This document shows positions 32,935 to 45,416 of a stretch of DNA of 64,000 nucleotides, in pieces. The stretch is from Peptococcaceae bacterium (GTDB lineage Bacteria; Bacillota; Desulfitobacteriia; Desulfitobacteriales; Syntrophobotulaceae). Location of the stretch: NCBI GenBank assembly GCA_009782825.1, contig WRII01000001.1:1-64000 (forward strand), in the 5' to 3' direction. A program made the position numbers and the translations under genes. The notes beneath the pieces are model-generated. The model worked only from the letters and a program-made list of their open reading frames with translations. It was not told the origin of the DNA and searched no databases. Position 1 is the stretch's first letter. The number at the start of each line of letters is the position of its first letter.

Positions 32935-33150
32935 TTGAAACGATCACTAAGATCCTTGGTTTTGAATGGGATCTCTTTCAGTGTCGGCATAGGGGTCATT
33001 TTTTCACTGATGTGGGGTCTGTTAGCTGGCGTCATATCCGGTGTTTTTGCCGGAATAGCATGGGCAGCTGTTATAGGTATATTTTTTAATACTCAATCCA
33101 GAAAAGAACAGGGCGCTCGCTCAGAGAATGATAGAAGGGAGATCGAATAA
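32935..33150 (+). CDS. small two-helix membrane protein
   Basis: A 71-residue protein initiated at TTG 32935 with AGGAGGGG 7 bases upstream. Two hydrophobic segments ([20 protein letters not shown] and [16 protein letters not shown]) are separated by a short glycine turn and followed by a charged tail. The stop TAA ends one base before the glyA start, so it lies in the same transcript. No family recognised. Confidence 0.65.
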   Translation: MKRSLRSLVLNGISFSVGIGVIFSLMWGLLAGVISGVFAGIAWAAVIGIFFNTQSRKEQGARSENDRREIE

Positions 33151-33151
33151 T

Positions 33152-34405
33152 ATGGATACGATTTTACAATACTTAAGCGCTGAGGATCCTGAGGTCGCAC
33201 AAGCTATTGAGCAGGAGGAGAAGCGCCAGCGCAATAAGATTGAGCTTATTGCGTCGGAGAATTTTGTCAGCCGCGGGGTGTTGGCGGCTCAGGGGTCGGT
33301 GCTGACCAATAAGTATGCCGAGGGGTATCCGGGCAAACGCTATTATGGAGGGTGCGAATGGGCGGATGTGGTGGAGGACTTGGCCAGGGACCGGCTGAAA
33401 AAGCTTTTTGGCGCCGAGCATGTCAATGTTCAGCCTCATTCGGGGGCTCAAGCGAATATGGCGGTTTACTTCGCTATGCTGAAGCCGGGGGATACGGTGT
33501 TGGGCATGAATTTATCCCATGGCGGACATCTGACTCATGGCAGTCCGGTGAATATTTCGGGGGTTTATTTTAATTTTGTGGCTTATGAAGTGGAGCGTGA
33601 GTCGGAGAGGCTGGACTATGAGGCGCTGCGCCGCACGGCTGTGGAGCGCACCCCGAAAATGATTGTGGCGGGGGCCAGCGCCTATCCGCGGTTTATTGAT
33701 TTTGAGAGGCTGCGTGGGATTGCGGATGAGGTGGGAGCGTATTTGTTTGTGGATATGGCTCATATCGCCGGGTTGGTGGCGGCGGGGGTGCATCCGAGTC
33801 CTGTGCCTCACGCCCAGTTTGTTACGACGACAACGCATAAGACTTTGAGGGGGCCCCGGGGTGGGGTGATCCTGTGCCGGGAGGAATTTGCCAAGCAGAT
33901 TGACAAGGCTGTTTTTCCGGGAACCCAGGGGGGGCCGTTGATGCATATTATTGCGGCGAAGGCGGTGGCTTTTGGGGAGGCACTAAGGCCTGAGTTTAAG
34001 ACTTATCAGCAGCAGGTGGTGAAAAATGCTAAGGCGCTGGCGCGGGCTTTTGCGGAAAAAGGGTTCCGCGTGGTGTCGGGGGGGACGGATAATCATTTGA
34101 TGCTTTTGGATATGCGCAGCAAGGGGATGACGGGCAAGCGGGCTGAGACCATGCTGGATGCTGTTGGAATTACGGTAAATAAGAATACAATTCCTTTTGA
34201 CCCCCAAGGGCCTATGGTGACGAGTGGGATCCGTGTGGGAACCGCTGCTGTGACAACCCGGGGCATGAGGGAGGAGGCGATGGGGCGTATTGCTGAAGTG
34301 GTGGCGACGTCTCTGGACAGCCCGGAGGATGCGGGCCGGCAGGAGAAGGCGAAGGGTATGGTGGCGGAGCTGAGCAGCGGATATCCGTTGTACAGTGACG
34401 AGTGA
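33152..34405 (+). CDS. glyA: serine hydroxymethyltransferase
   Basis: A PLP enzyme that interconverts serine and glycine with transfer of a one-carbon unit to tetrahydrofolate. [20 protein letters not shown] at the N-terminus, [20 protein letters not shown], the PLP-lysine in [19 protein letters not shown], and the C-terminal [17 protein letters not shown] are all present. About 417 residues, the usual bacterial length. I start at ATG 33152, with AGAAGGGAG 10 bases upstream; an in-frame ATG at 33128 lies inside the previous gene and lacks a site. Transcribed with rpiB and comEB. Confidence 0.96.
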   Translation: MDTILQYLSAEDPEVAQAIEQEEKRQRNKIELIASENFVSRGVLAAQGSVLTNKYAEGYPGKRYYGGCEWADVVEDLARDRLKKLFGAEHVNVQPHSGAQANMAVYFAMLKPGDTVLGMNLSHGGHLTHGSPVNISGVYFNFVAYEVERESERLDYEALRRTAVERTPKMIVAGASAYPRFIDFERLRGIADEVGAYLFVDMAHIAGLVAAGVHPSPVPHAQFVTTTTHKTLRGPRGGVILCREEFAKQIDKAVFPGTQGGPLMHIIAAKAVAFGEALRPEFKTYQQQVVKNAKALARAFAEKGFRVVSGGTDNHLMLLDMRSKGMTGKRAETMLDAVGITVNKNTIPFDPQGPMVTSGIRVGTAAVTTRGMREEAMGRIAEVVATSLDSPEDAGRQEKAKGMVAELSSGYPLYSDE

Positions 34406-34437
34406 ATGGGTGATGATGATGCTTGGAGGCTAAAGAG

Positions 34438-34977
34438 ATGTCTATAGATAAGACTCAATCTGCGAAGATCCAATCTGCGCGTGCACAACTGTCCAACCCC
34501 AAGGGGCCTTCTCCTGCGGATCCTGTCAACAAACGGCGCCCGGGGTGGGATGAGTATTTTTTAGACTTGGCCGCTGTTATCGCGCGGCGGTCTACCTGCA
34601 GGCGGCGCAATTATGGAGCTGTTATTGTTAAAGACAATATCATTATCAGTACGGGGTATAATGGGGCGGCCCGGGGGGAGCCTAACTGTGTGGATACAGG
34701 GGTCTGTGTGCGGCAGCAGCTCAATATTCCGGCGGGAGAGCGTTATGAACTGTGTGTGGCGGTTCACGCGGAGCAGAATGCGATTATTGCCGGGGATCCT
34801 GTGAAGATGCAGGATGCGACGATCTATATTGCCGGAAATGAGGCGGATGGATCGATGGCGGCCAGTGAACCGTGTTTGCTCTGCGGGCGCATGATTAAGA
34901 ACGCGATGATTAGGCGGGCGGTTTTCCGGGATGAGAAGGGGTGCAAGCGCAATGTTCGGTTTGGGAGTGTGGAGTGA
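34438..34977 (+). CDS. comEB: ComEB-like dCMP deaminase
   Basis: A zinc-dependent deaminase of the dCMP deaminase family, converting dCMP to dUMP for thymidylate synthesis. PGWDEYFLDLAAVIARRSTC and NYGAVIVKDNIIISTGYNG form the N-terminal half; the zinc site comprises AVHAEQNAIIAG and SEPCLLCGRMIKNAMIRR. Residues 1-30 are a low-complexity Gln/Ser/Pro extension (with a CAATCTGCG direct repeat) absent from typical members. I start at ATG 34438, 8 bases after GGAGG. Ends just before the atp promoter. Confidence 0.92.
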   Translation: MSIDKTQSAKIQSARAQLSNPKGPSPADPVNKRRPGWDEYFLDLAAVIARRSTCRRRNYGAVIVKDNIIISTGYNGAARGEPNCVDTGVCVRQQLNIPAGERYELCVAVHAEQNAIIAGDPVKMQDATIYIAGNEADGSMAASEPCLLCGRMIKNAMIRRAVFRDEKGCKRNVRFGSVE

Positions 34978-34983
34978 GGTGGT

Positions 34984-35011
34984 TTGCATATCACCCTCAA
35001 ACGGGTATAAT
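34984..35011 (+). promoter_or_regulatory. atp operon promoter
   Basis: TTGCAT (34984-34989), 16 bases, then perfect TATAAT (35006-35011) right after the comEB stop and about 50 bases before atpZ. The upstream genes could also read through, since no terminator is visible between. Confidence 0.7.
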
Positions 35012-35061
35012 AGAGATAATATGTCTGAATGAGCAGGACCATTTTCATTCGAGGGCGGCTG

Positions 35062-35310
35062 ATGGAGAAGAAGACACTGTCTTGGATACACTATGCGGCA
35101 ATAGGAACAGGCATAAGCGCGGCACTGGCAGGTTTGGTGGTGGGGGGATATTTCTTGGGGAGCTGGATGGATCATAGCTTTGACAGCTATCCTCTATGGA
35201 CCCTTGTTGCTATTTTTGTCGGGGTGGCTCTTGGTATTGCCTATATGGTTTTCTGGATCTGGAAATTCATGAAGTCCAACGACTCATCTGAGTCCGGCGA
35301 TAAGATGTGA
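35062..35310 (+). CDS. atpZ: AtpZ/AtpI family protein
   Basis: An 82-residue membrane protein with two helices (AAIGTGISAALAGLVVGGYF and WTLVAIFVGVALGIAYMVFW), the size and layout of AtpZ (gene-1-like) proteins that precede ATP synthase genes and are thought to help assembly or Mg2+ supply. I prefer ATG 35062, with GAGGGCGG upstream, over 35029. It is the first gene of the atp operon here. Confidence 0.8.
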   Translation: MEKKTLSWIHYAAIGTGISAALAGLVVGGYFLGSWMDHSFDSYPLWTLVAIFVGVALGIAYMVFWIWKFMKSNDSSESGDKM

Positions 35311-35314
35311 GCTG

Positions 35315-35725
35315 ATGAAGAAGAATTTTTGGCGGAATATGAATTGCCGGAATCTCACAGGGTTATGTATGGCAGGGGTGCTGGTGGTGACAGCGGCAAC
35401 AGCGCTGCTGACTGGACAGGACGGTGTATGGGGAGGACTCATCGGGTTTTTGACAGGGATCAGCCAGCTTCAATGGCTATTTCGTGATCTGAGCCGGGCT
35501 TTTGAGGAAGATATGTCTCGTATGATGGCGCGGTACACAAGGAGTTTGGTAATTCGGTGGAGTCTGGTAGCTGTTTTTGTTTATTTCATAATACGTTATT
35601 TTGCGCAAGGACTGGTTTATCTCGTCATTGGGCTTGCCCTCGGTATTTTGGGGGCGATCCTAATTGAGATTTTACGGATAACTCAGGAGGAAACGAAACA
35701 AAAAGAGGAAGGGGGTGAGAAGTGA
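35315..35725 (+). CDS. atpI: ATP synthase subunit I (AtpI-like)
   Basis: A 136-residue protein with four hydrophobic helices (LCMAGVLVVTAATALLTG, GVWGGLIGFLTGISQLQWLF, WSLVAVFVYFIIRYFAQGL, and YLVIGLALGILGAILIEILR). This is the arrangement of ATP synthase subunit I, which assists c-ring assembly. It is the second small membrane protein before atpB, and its stop is directly followed by the atpB ATG. Confidence 0.75.
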   Translation: MKKNFWRNMNCRNLTGLCMAGVLVVTAATALLTGQDGVWGGLIGFLTGISQLQWLFRDLSRAFEEDMSRMMARYTRSLVIRWSLVAVFVYFIIRYFAQGLVYLVIGLALGILGAILIEILRITQEETKQKEEGGEK

Positions 35726-36502
35726 ATGGAGGAAATTGTGAAGTGGACGTTCTCTGAAGACATTCCTTTTTTGTCGGTGCATATCAAACCTTTGATTATG
35801 ACTTGGGTTGTCTTGCTGATTCTGGTGGCTTTTTTTCTCTTAGGGACACGGAAGCTGACCAGCGGGAAGCCAGGAAAATTCCAGAATTTGTTGGAATGGA
35901 TTGTTGATTTTGTTAAGGGTCTTGTGGCGGAGAACATGGATTATAAGAAAGCAGCCGGACTGCTCTCGTATCTTGTGACTCTGATTGTATTTGTTTTCTT
36001 TTCCAATTTAATTGGATTGGTTCCTAATTTTGTTGCACCACTTTTAAAGAACGTTACGGCGGGTGGGCTCAATCAGGCTTTTGGTCACGCAACGTTACAG
36101 TCACCCACAGCTGATGTGAATGTCACATTAGGGCTGGCTTTGCTGACGATTATTCTTGTTTTTGCCATGGGCATTAAAACGAAGAAAGGGAAGTTTTTCA
36201 AGCATTTTCTGGAACCTTTTCCGTTTTTCCTGCCTATCCACATTATTGACTACATTGCCAAGCCGATGACGCTGGCTTTCCGTCTCTTTGGCAATATCTT
36301 TGCGGGAGAAACGCTGGTTGTCCTGCTGCTGATGCTGGCCCACCAAGCGAACCTCTGGCTCGCTGTGGGGGGGACCGTGGGTGCGATACCGTTTTTGGCT
36401 GTTTGGATAGCCTTTAGTATTTTTATTGGCGCAATCCAGTCTTTTGTTTTCACAGTATTGACCATTGCTTATGTGGGACAGGCTGTTGCGGAGGATCATT
36501 AA
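35726..36502 (+). CDS. atpB: ATP synthase Fo subunit a
   Basis: The 258-residue proton half-channel subunit. The catalytic Arg lies in AKPMTLAFRLFGNIFAGETL; conserved C-terminal residues are in FVFTVLTIAYVGQAV. Six hydrophobic segments are visible. Works with the c-ring to couple ion flow to rotation. It begins immediately after atpI; a GGGGGTGAGAAGTGA purine stretch provides the ribosome site. Confidence 0.95.
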   Translation: MEEIVKWTFSEDIPFLSVHIKPLIMTWVVLLILVAFFLLGTRKLTSGKPGKFQNLLEWIVDFVKGLVAENMDYKKAAGLLSYLVTLIVFVFFSNLIGLVPNFVAPLLKNVTAGGLNQAFGHATLQSPTADVNVTLGLALLTIILVFAMGIKTKKGKFFKHFLEPFPFFLPIHIIDYIAKPMTLAFRLFGNIFAGETLVVLLLMLAHQANLWLAVGGTVGAIPFLAVWIAFSIFIGAIQSFVFTVLTIAYVGQAVAEDH

Positions 36503-36565
36503 AAATATGGATGCTTTGGTTCTTTCCCGCGTGAGCGGAAGAAATATTTTTACTTACTATTTTAA

Positions 36566-36820
<255 letters not shown>

Positions 36821-36881
36821 TTTTTGTTGATAAAGGATCTGAGGGTCCGAAGATCTATCAGCAAAGAGAGGAGGGACCAGA

Positions 36882-37426
36882 TTGCACCATGTTATAAGCG
36901 CTATGGCGCTTGCATTTGAGGTTACAACTACCGAAAATCCTTTGGATTTTGACTTAACGTTGGTTCTGATGATTGCGTCGTTTCTTGTTGTTGTCTGGAT
37001 TGTAGCGAAATTTGCCTTTAGGCCCTTGGCAAATATGATGGAAAAACGCCGTCAAAATATTGAGGACATGCTGACTAAGGCGGAAAATGACCGGGCCGAG
37101 GCTGAGCGTATCCTGCTGGAGCACCAGGAACAGATGCGTAAATCCCACCAGGAGGCTCAGGCTCTGATTGAGAAAGCGACAAAGGCAGGAGAACAGAGAG
37201 CGACTGAAATTATGGAGCAGGCCCGCGACGAGGCGGAAAAGGTTAAGAAGGCGGCTTTGACCCAGATCGAAGCTGAACGGGCCAAGGCTGTGGCGGAGAT
37301 TCAGGCTCAGGTAGCCGATATTTCCGTGGCTGTGGCGGAGAAGATTTTGCGTTACAACCTGGACACAGCTGGTCAGAAAGCCATGATTGATCAATTTATT
37401 CAAGAGGTAGAGGTAGGGGATAGAGT

Positions 37427-37433
<7 letters not shown>
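36882..37433 (+). CDS. atpF: ATP synthase Fo subunit b
   Basis: A 183-residue stator subunit. One N-terminal membrane helix (LTLVLMIASFLVVVWIVAKF) is followed by a long charged coiled coil (from KRRQNIEDMLTKAENDRAEA to the end). I take TTG 36882 as start, since GAGAGGAGGGACC lies about 8 bases upstream. Overlaps atpH by 7 bases. Confidence 0.93.
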
Positions 37434-39506
<2,073 letters not shown>

Positions 39507-39523
39507 TGAAAGAGGTGATGTAA

Positions 39524-40486
39524 GTGGAAGGGGTACGCGATATCAAAAGAAGGATCCGCAGCGTTACCAGCATGCAGCAGATTACCCGGGCCATGAAAAT
39601 GGTAGCGGCGTCCCGGCTGCGTCAGGCTCAGGAAAAAGCCGTGGAGTCCCGTCCTTATACCCAACAGATTAAGGCGGTTATGGAACGGCTGCTCCAGGCC
39701 CAACCCGAGGATGCCGAAAATGCCCTGATTGTCAAGCGCCCGGTAGAAAAAATCCTCTATGTGCTGATCACAGCCGACCGGGGCTTGTGCGGCGGTTACA
39801 ACGCTAACCTGCAGCGCACCATGCAGACGATTTTGAAAAAAGAGACGCACACCTGCTCCCTGATTACAGTGGGACGCCGGGGCCGGGATTTTTTTCGGCG
39901 GCAAGGCGCGGACATTGTGGCGGAGTTCATGAATTTGGGAGACAGCCCGTCCTATGATCATGCAGCTGTTGTAGCTGAGCAGATTGTGCACCTGTATACC
40001 AGCGGTGTTGTGGACAAAGTGTGTCTTGTCTATTCTCGTTTTGTCTCTGTTCTGAGTCAGGTGCCCACAATGTTGTGCCTGCTGCCCATTGAACCCGATG
40101 ACGACTCTTTGACAGGTTATGCGGACGATCACTGGACTCAGGCGAGCATTCACCGGGAAGGTTTTCGGGAGACCCCAAGGGGTCAGGCGGCAGATGCCCA
40201 AGAAGGCCAGAAAGTGAGCCATCCCATAGACAACTATATTTTTGAACCGTCTGCTCATGCCATTCTGGAAACCCTGCTGCCCCTTTATTTGAATAAACTG
40301 GTGTACAGCGCGCTTCTGGAAAGTAAGGCCAGCGAGCAAGGGGCGAAAATGACGGCAATGGACGCGGCTACGGAAAACGCCAAAGGCATGATTGATAAGT
40401 ATACTCTGGCCATGAACCGGGCGCGCCAGGCAGCCATTACCAAGGAGATTTCCGAAATTGTCGGCGGGGCGGCGGCGCTGGAGTAG
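39524..40486 (+). CDS. atpG: ATP synthase F1 subunit gamma with an internal insertion
   Basis: The central rotor shaft. [20 protein letters not shown] and [20 protein letters not shown] form the N-terminal helix; [20 protein letters not shown] is the conserved core; the C-terminal helix is [20 protein letters not shown]. At 320 residues it is about 30 longer than usual because of a polar stretch around residues 205-232 ([20 protein letters not shown] and following) before [23 protein letters not shown] start 39524 has GAGGTGATG upstream. Confidence 0.95.
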   Translation: MEGVRDIKRRIRSVTSMQQITRAMKMVAASRLRQAQEKAVESRPYTQQIKAVMERLLQAQPEDAENALIVKRPVEKILYVLITADRGLCGGYNANLQRTMQTILKKETHTCSLITVGRRGRDFFRRQGADIVAEFMNLGDSPSYDHAAVVAEQIVHLYTSGVVDKVCLVYSRFVSVLSQVPTMLCLLPIEPDDDSLTGYADDHWTQASIHREGFRETPRGQAADAQEGQKVSHPIDNYIFEPSAHAILETLLPLYLNKLVYSALLESKASEQGAKMTAMDAATENAKGMIDKYTLAMNRARQAAITKEISEIVGGAAALE

Positions 40487-40554
40487 AAGTATGTGGAAGG
40501 GACAGGATGTGAACCCAAGAAGGAAGAAAAAGAGCTTACAGGGTATTCTAATGA

Positions 40555-42096
<1,542 letters not shown>

Positions 42097-42098
42097 AC

Positions 42099-42530
42099 AT
42101 GGCGGGAACATTTTTTTTCCAAGTGGTTTCGCCGGTGGGAGCCGTCCTGACTGAGGATGTCCAGTTTGTTGTCTTGCCCGGAACCGAAGGGGAGCTGGGC
42201 ATATTACCGAACCATACTCCGCTCATGTCTTCGGTAGCTTGCGGTGTGGTACGCTACACTCTTCATGATGAAGTCAAGAAAATGGCGGTTTCCGGCGGTT
42301 TTGTCGAGGTGTCTCACAATCAAGTTACGCTTCTGGCAGAAACAGCGGAATTGGCTGAACACATCGATTGCTTTCGGGCCGAGGACGCGAAAGCCCGGGC
42401 TGAGGAACGGTTGAAGGTCGCTATGAGCATGAAAGATGCCAACGATATCGACTTGATCCGGGCTGAAGCGGCTCTCAAGCGGGCGATAAGCAGGATAGGG
42501 GCAAGCGATCAGGGGAATAAATTTTCTTGA
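42099..42530 (+). CDS. atpC: ATP synthase F1 subunit epsilon
   Basis: A 143-residue rotor subunit that can inhibit ATP hydrolysis. FFQVVSPVGAVLTEDVQFVV and GTEGELGILPNHTPLMSSVA form the N-terminal beta sandwich; the C-terminal helices are AEDAKARAEERLKVAMSMKD and LIRAEAALKRAISRIGASDQ. The start is 2 bases after the atpD stop. Last gene of the operon, followed by repeat copy B and a terminator. Confidence 0.95.
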   Translation: MAGTFFFQVVSPVGAVLTEDVQFVVLPGTEGELGILPNHTPLMSSVACGVVRYTLHDEVKKMAVSGGFVEVSHNQVTLLAETAELAEHIDCFRAEDAKARAEERLKVAMSMKDANDIDLIRAEAALKRAISRIGASDQGNKFS

Positions 42531-42542
42531 GGCCAAAGAGGT

Positions 42543-42622
42543 CGCCCGCAAGTGGTCAGTGGTTAGTAAACAGTGGTCAGAATAAGAAAATCCAATACTG
42601 ACCACTTGCGGGCGTAGCCCGC
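42543..42622 (-). repeat. dispersed hairpin-heptamer repeat, copy B
   Basis: Reading on the minus strand: TAACGCGGGCTACGCCCGC, AAGTGGTCAGTATTGGATTT, then heptamer remnants. CGCCCGCAAGTGGTCAGT (42543-42560) is repeated as its exact reverse complement at 42597-42614, so this copy forms an 18-bp stem of its own. It lies between the convergent atpC and MFS genes. Confidence 0.85.
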
Positions 42623-42630
42623 GTTAGAAG

Positions 42631-42662
42631 GGTTCCCGTCGGAATGGCGGGAACCTTTGTTT
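42631..42662 (+). terminator. intrinsic terminator of the atp operon
   Basis: GGTTCCCG (42631-42638) and CGGGAACC (42648-42655) form a perfect 8-bp stem with a 9-base loop, followed by TTTGTTTG. Located about 100 bases past atpC and just before the end of the convergent MFS gene. Confidence 0.85.
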
Positions 42663-42687
42663 GAAATGAAGCTGCCGGGAACGAGGT

Positions 42688-43896
42688 TCAACCTCTGCGC
42701 CTTTCGCTCACTCCATATAGAAAGCCCACAATCGCCAGCAGCACACTGCTTATCAGAAGGAGGGTCTCCACTCGTATAACGTCCGCCAGCGGACCAAAGA
42801 AAAGAATGGCTATTGGCACAGCCCCCATCATAATGATTTGTATCACTGAAAACACCCGCCCCAGCATATCCAAAGAGACTGTTTCCTGAACAAAAACGCT
42901 TTGGACTGTTGACAGTACCGGCCAAAAGAAGCCGGCTGTTCCCATAAATACAAGAAAGGACGCGAAGTTCCACGATACGCCCAGCAACCCGAACGTTATG
43001 CCAAAACCCACAATGCAGACCGCAATTGATCGCGGCTTATTATGGAACTTACCTTTTACGGATACGAATATTCCGCTGATTATCAACGAGACCGACCACA
43101 CGAGTTCATTGACTGTAAGCCGCCATACTTCATTGCCGAATGTGCGCTCGATCATCAAAGGCGTCAATACAAACGCCGGTGTAATGAACAGAAAAGAAAA
43201 CAGGACGCAAATGATAAGCCTGCAAAGCCGCTTGTGCCTCCAAATGTATGAAACACCCACGCCGATATCTTTCCATACTGATTTTTTAGTGTTGACCGCA
43301 GGCGGATGCTCCACATGAATGCGGCTCATCACCAGAATGGCGAGTGCCGCGGTTGCCACATCAACAAAGAACGCGCCCACAATGCCGACTGTCCCCAGCA
43401 ATAGGCCGCCTATTGCCGGAGATAACAGGGTTAAGGCCGAGCCTAATGTCTGATTGATGCCCTGCACCTTGGTAAGATGTTTTTTGGGTACCAGCTGCGG
43501 GTAAATCGCGCTGACAGCGGGGGTTTGAACGCCTGCTCCGAGAGAGCGTACCCCTGAGGCGATGAGCAGAAGCTCCATTCTGCGAAATCCGAACAGAAAG
43601 GAAACTGCCAGAGCGAGAGTCGCCAGAGCGATGAACCCGTCGGCCAGCATAATAAGATGTTTCCGGTTATGACGGTCGGCCCAAACGCCGCCAAACAACG
43701 AAATAAGCACCTGCGGCAACAAGGAGCAGAGCGTAAAAATCATCAACCATAAACCGGAGGAGGTTTCCAGCGTAATATGCCATAGGATAGCAAATCCGAC
43801 TACCGATGAGCCAAACAGAGAAAGGTTCTGGCTGATTAGGAACACAAGGATTCGTATTTTCCATATTTTCCAGCCAGAGCGTGACGCTAATATCAT
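42688..43896 (-). CDS. MFS efflux transporter (macrolide-efflux-like)
   Basis: A 402-residue transporter with about 12 membrane helices, resembling the MFS_3/MefA-type exporters. The helix 2-3 loop carries FGGVWADRHNRKHLIMLADG, the usual MFS motif A form; GINQTLGSALTLLSPAIGGL and VDVATAALAILVMSRIHVEH mark the first half. Likely drug/proton antiport across the plasma membrane. Translation starts at ATG 43896, directly after a terminator hairpin and preceded by leader frames (43956-44055) and a strong promoter, an arrangement used for antibiotic-inducible genes. Substrate is not known from sequence. Confidence 0.88.
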   Translation of the reverse strand: MILASRSGWKIWKIRILVFLISQNLSLFGSSVVGFAILWHITLETSSGLWLMIFTLCSLLPQVLISLFGGVWADRHNRKHLIMLADGFIALATLALAVSFLFGFRRMELLLIASGVRSLGAGVQTPAVSAIYPQLVPKKHLTKVQGINQTLGSALTLLSPAIGGLLLGTVGIVGAFFVDVATAALAILVMSRIHVEHPPAVNTKKSVWKDIGVGVSYIWRHKRLCRLIICVLFSFLFITPAFVLTPLMIERTFGNEVWRLTVNELVWSVSLIISGIFVSVKGKFHNKPRSIAVCIVGFGITFGLLGVSWNFASFLVFMGTAGFFWPVLSTVQSVFVQETVSLDMLGRVFSVIQIIMMGAVPIAILFFGPLADVIRVETLLLISSVLLAIVGFLYGVSERRRG

Positions 43897-43899
43897 AAT

Positions 43900-43925
43900 A
43901 AAAAACCCTTTCCTTGTCGGAAAGG
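43900..43925 (-). terminator. attenuator-type terminator immediately before the MFS start
   Basis: On the minus strand CCTTTCC-GACAA-GGAAAGG forms a 7-bp stem with a 5-base loop, followed by GTTTTTT, then ATTATG where the MFS ATG lies. A full terminator between promoter and gene implies regulated readthrough. No second hairpin that would compete was worked out. Confidence 0.75.
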
Positions 43926-43955
43926 ACTATAAACGCATATAAAAGCACAAGTAAA

Positions 43956-44030
43956 CTATCCGAACGTGCCCTCTGACTGCGCCAGCCCAATTCCAACATA
44001 AACAAACCCTGTCAGGTCATGTTTAAACAT
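43956..44030 (-). CDS. MFS leader peptide (24 codons)
   Basis: Reads MFKHDLTGFVYVGIGLAQ and ends SEGTFG, stop 31 bases before the terminator stem. Its own ribosome site is weak; its start overlaps a shorter frame that has one (44023-44055), so coupled translation is possible. Ribosome stalling in the leader could free the MFS message from termination. Confidence 0.5.
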   Translation of the reverse strand: MFKHDLTGFVYVGIGLAQSEGTFG

Positions 44031-44055
44031 GTCGGCAATTAGACTCACGAATCAT
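44023..44055 (-). CDS. first short leader frame of the MFS transcript
   Basis: Ten codons, MIRESNCRHV, with GGGGTG 6 bases before its ATG. Its TAA overlaps the beginning of the 24-codon leader. Supports a translated leader region in the MFS mRNA. Confidence 0.4.
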   Translation of the reverse strand: MIRESNCRHV

Positions 44056-44086
44056 TAAGACACCCCGCTTTTTTTAGGATAATAAT

Positions 44087-44115
44087 ATCATAGCCGATTG
44101 GAGTGAAGAATACAA
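44087..44115 (-). promoter_or_regulatory. promoter of the MFS leader transcript
   Basis: Minus strand: -35 TTGTAT (44115-44110), exactly 17 bases, -10 TATGAT (44092-44087). The predicted start of transcription is about 25-30 bases before the first leader frame. Confidence 0.7.
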
Positions 44116-44130
44116 GACGACAAGATGCCA

Positions 44131-44170
44131 TTTAATGCCATTTAGGGCCATTTAGGGCCATTTGGGTTTT
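44131..44170 (+). repeat. 10-bp tandem repeat (GCCATTTAGG)
   Basis: About four tandem units: GCCATTTAAT, GCCATTTAGG, GCCATTTAGG, GCCATTTGGG. Intergenic, just upstream of the MFS promoter on one side and the acetyltransferase gene on the other. One of several short tandem arrays in this window. Confidence 0.75.
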
Positions 44171-44291
44171 TCTTCTTTCAAATTCGAGTCATTCATGGTA
44201 AAATTAAATTAAGCTTATGAGGTGTTTGTTTGTGGTACCTGCTGTTGAGTACACTATTTTGGGCAATATATTTATGGCAAGGTGATAAAGT

Positions 44292-44369
44292 ATGAATGAC
44301 AAGAACACAAAAAAACGGGACGCGGCCAGCCACTTGTTCAAAATAATTATGCAATGGGTTATTGGGTAA
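44292..44369 (+). CDS. possible very short peptide gene
   Basis: A 25-codon frame with AAGGTGATAAAGT before its ATG, beginning MNDKNTKKRDAASHLFKIIM. It lies just upstream of the acetyltransferase gene. Basic then hydrophobic composition; could be a leader peptide or chance. The stretch 44170-44387 has no other candidate. Confidence 0.25.
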   Translation: MNDKNTKKRDAASHLFKIIMQWVIG

Positions 44370-44387
44370 TTAAAGTGGAGGAATAAG

Positions 44388-44930
44388 ATGACACCTATAA
44401 TTGAAACCGAAAGACTTATTCTCAAACCCCTTACCCTGGCCAACGCTGAAACAGCCTATCATGGATGGACCGGTGACTTGGAAGTCGCGAAATATGTCAG
44501 CTGGCTTCCGCATCATTCCATTCATGATACGATTGAGTGGCTGAAAGAAATTGAATGGAAGTGGGACGACGCAGGCGGTCTTATCCCGAACGACAGCTAC
44601 ATATGGGGATTTGTGATGAAAGAAACAGGTGCGCTTTTCGGATCGGGCGGGCTGATTTGGGAAGAGAAGTGGGGGCTGTTTCAAGTCGGATACAACATTA
44701 TGAAAACACACTGGAACCAAGGATATACCACCGAAGCCATGAGAGGCGTTCTCACATTCGCCACCGAAAACCTTGGTATCAAGAAAGTGGCGGGCGGTCA
44801 CGCCAAAGACAATCTTGCCTCCGCCAAAGTGATTGAGAAACTGGGATTTGTTTATGACAGAGACGAAATGATACCTCATGTTGACGGGATCCGATTCTTT
44901 GACAGCCGTGAATATTTTCTGGAACTTTAA
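44388..44930 (+). CDS. GNAT acetyltransferase, RimJ/RimL-like
   Basis: A 180-residue acetyltransferase. IIETERLILKPLTLANAETA is the characteristic RimJ/RimL-type opening; FQVGYNIMKTHWNQGYTTEA holds the acetyl-CoA loop; GHAKDNLASAKVIEKLGFVY is the C-terminal motif. Such enzymes acetylate ribosomal protein N-termini or small molecules; the substrate here is not known. GTGGAGGAATAAG precedes the ATG. Followed by a DUF3795 gene 33 bases later. Confidence 0.9.
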   Translation: MTPIIETERLILKPLTLANAETAYHGWTGDLEVAKYVSWLPHHSIHDTIEWLKEIEWKWDDAGGLIPNDSYIWGFVMKETGALFGSGGLIWEEKWGLFQVGYNIMKTHWNQGYTTEAMRGVLTFATENLGIKKVAGGHAKDNLASAKVIEKLGFVYDRDEMIPHVDGIRFFDSREYFLEL

Positions 44931-44963
44931 TCGAGGATCAGGATAAAGAAAGGGGTTTTGGTT

Positions 44964-45416
44964 ATGGATAAAAAATACACCTGTTATTGCGGCCTCTATT
45001 GCAAGAATTGCGCGGTCATGGTCAAGGTGGAGCCGGCGGCCAAGCTCTTGTATGGAGAGATGACAAAAGCGGGGTTTGAGGAAGTCGTCCACATGATTCC
45101 TGGAGGCAGCGGCTTCTGGCCGTTTCTGAAAGGTATGGCTGAGGACGGTGTCTGCGTTTCATGCAGGGACGGCAGCGGGAATCCGGGCTGTGTCGTCAGA
45201 GCATGCGCAGAGGAAAAAGGCGTTGAGATGTGTGCCTTGTGCCGTGATTATCCCTGTGATAAATTCGCTGATTTTTTCAAAGGGCTTCCGATGCTGGACC
45301 GTGACAACGCCCTGCTGCGTGACAGAGGATGGGATGCGTGGGCGGAGCTTCAGGATAAACGCCGCGCGAGAGGGTATACATACGCGGAGGGAAAAGAGGA
45401 GGAGGGAAGCAAGTGA
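44964..45416 (+). CDS. DUF3795 cysteine-rich protein
   Basis: A 150-residue protein with the DUF3795 cysteine pattern: YTCYCGLYCKNCAVMVK at the N-terminus, DGVCVSCRDGSGNPGCVVRA in the middle, and EMCALCRDYPCDKFADFF further on, ten or more cysteines suggesting zinc or iron-sulfur binding. I start at ATG 44964; AGAAAGGGG lies about 9 bases upstream. Its stop overlaps the start of the broken glyoxalase gene. The family function is unknown. Confidence 0.85.
   Translation: MDKKYTCYCGLYCKNCAVMVKVEPAAKLLYGEMTKAGFEEVVHMIPGGSGFWPFLKGMAEDGVCVSCRDGSGNPGCVVRACAEEKGVEMCALCRDYPCDKFADFFKGLPMLDRDNALLRDRGWDAWAELQDKRRARGYTYAEGKEEEGSK

Noticed and set aside
43667-44005. A 112-codon frame overlapping the MFS start region
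   Set aside because: It runs through the terminator hairpin and into the MFS gene in another frame; the shorter leader frames and the MFS start explain the region better.
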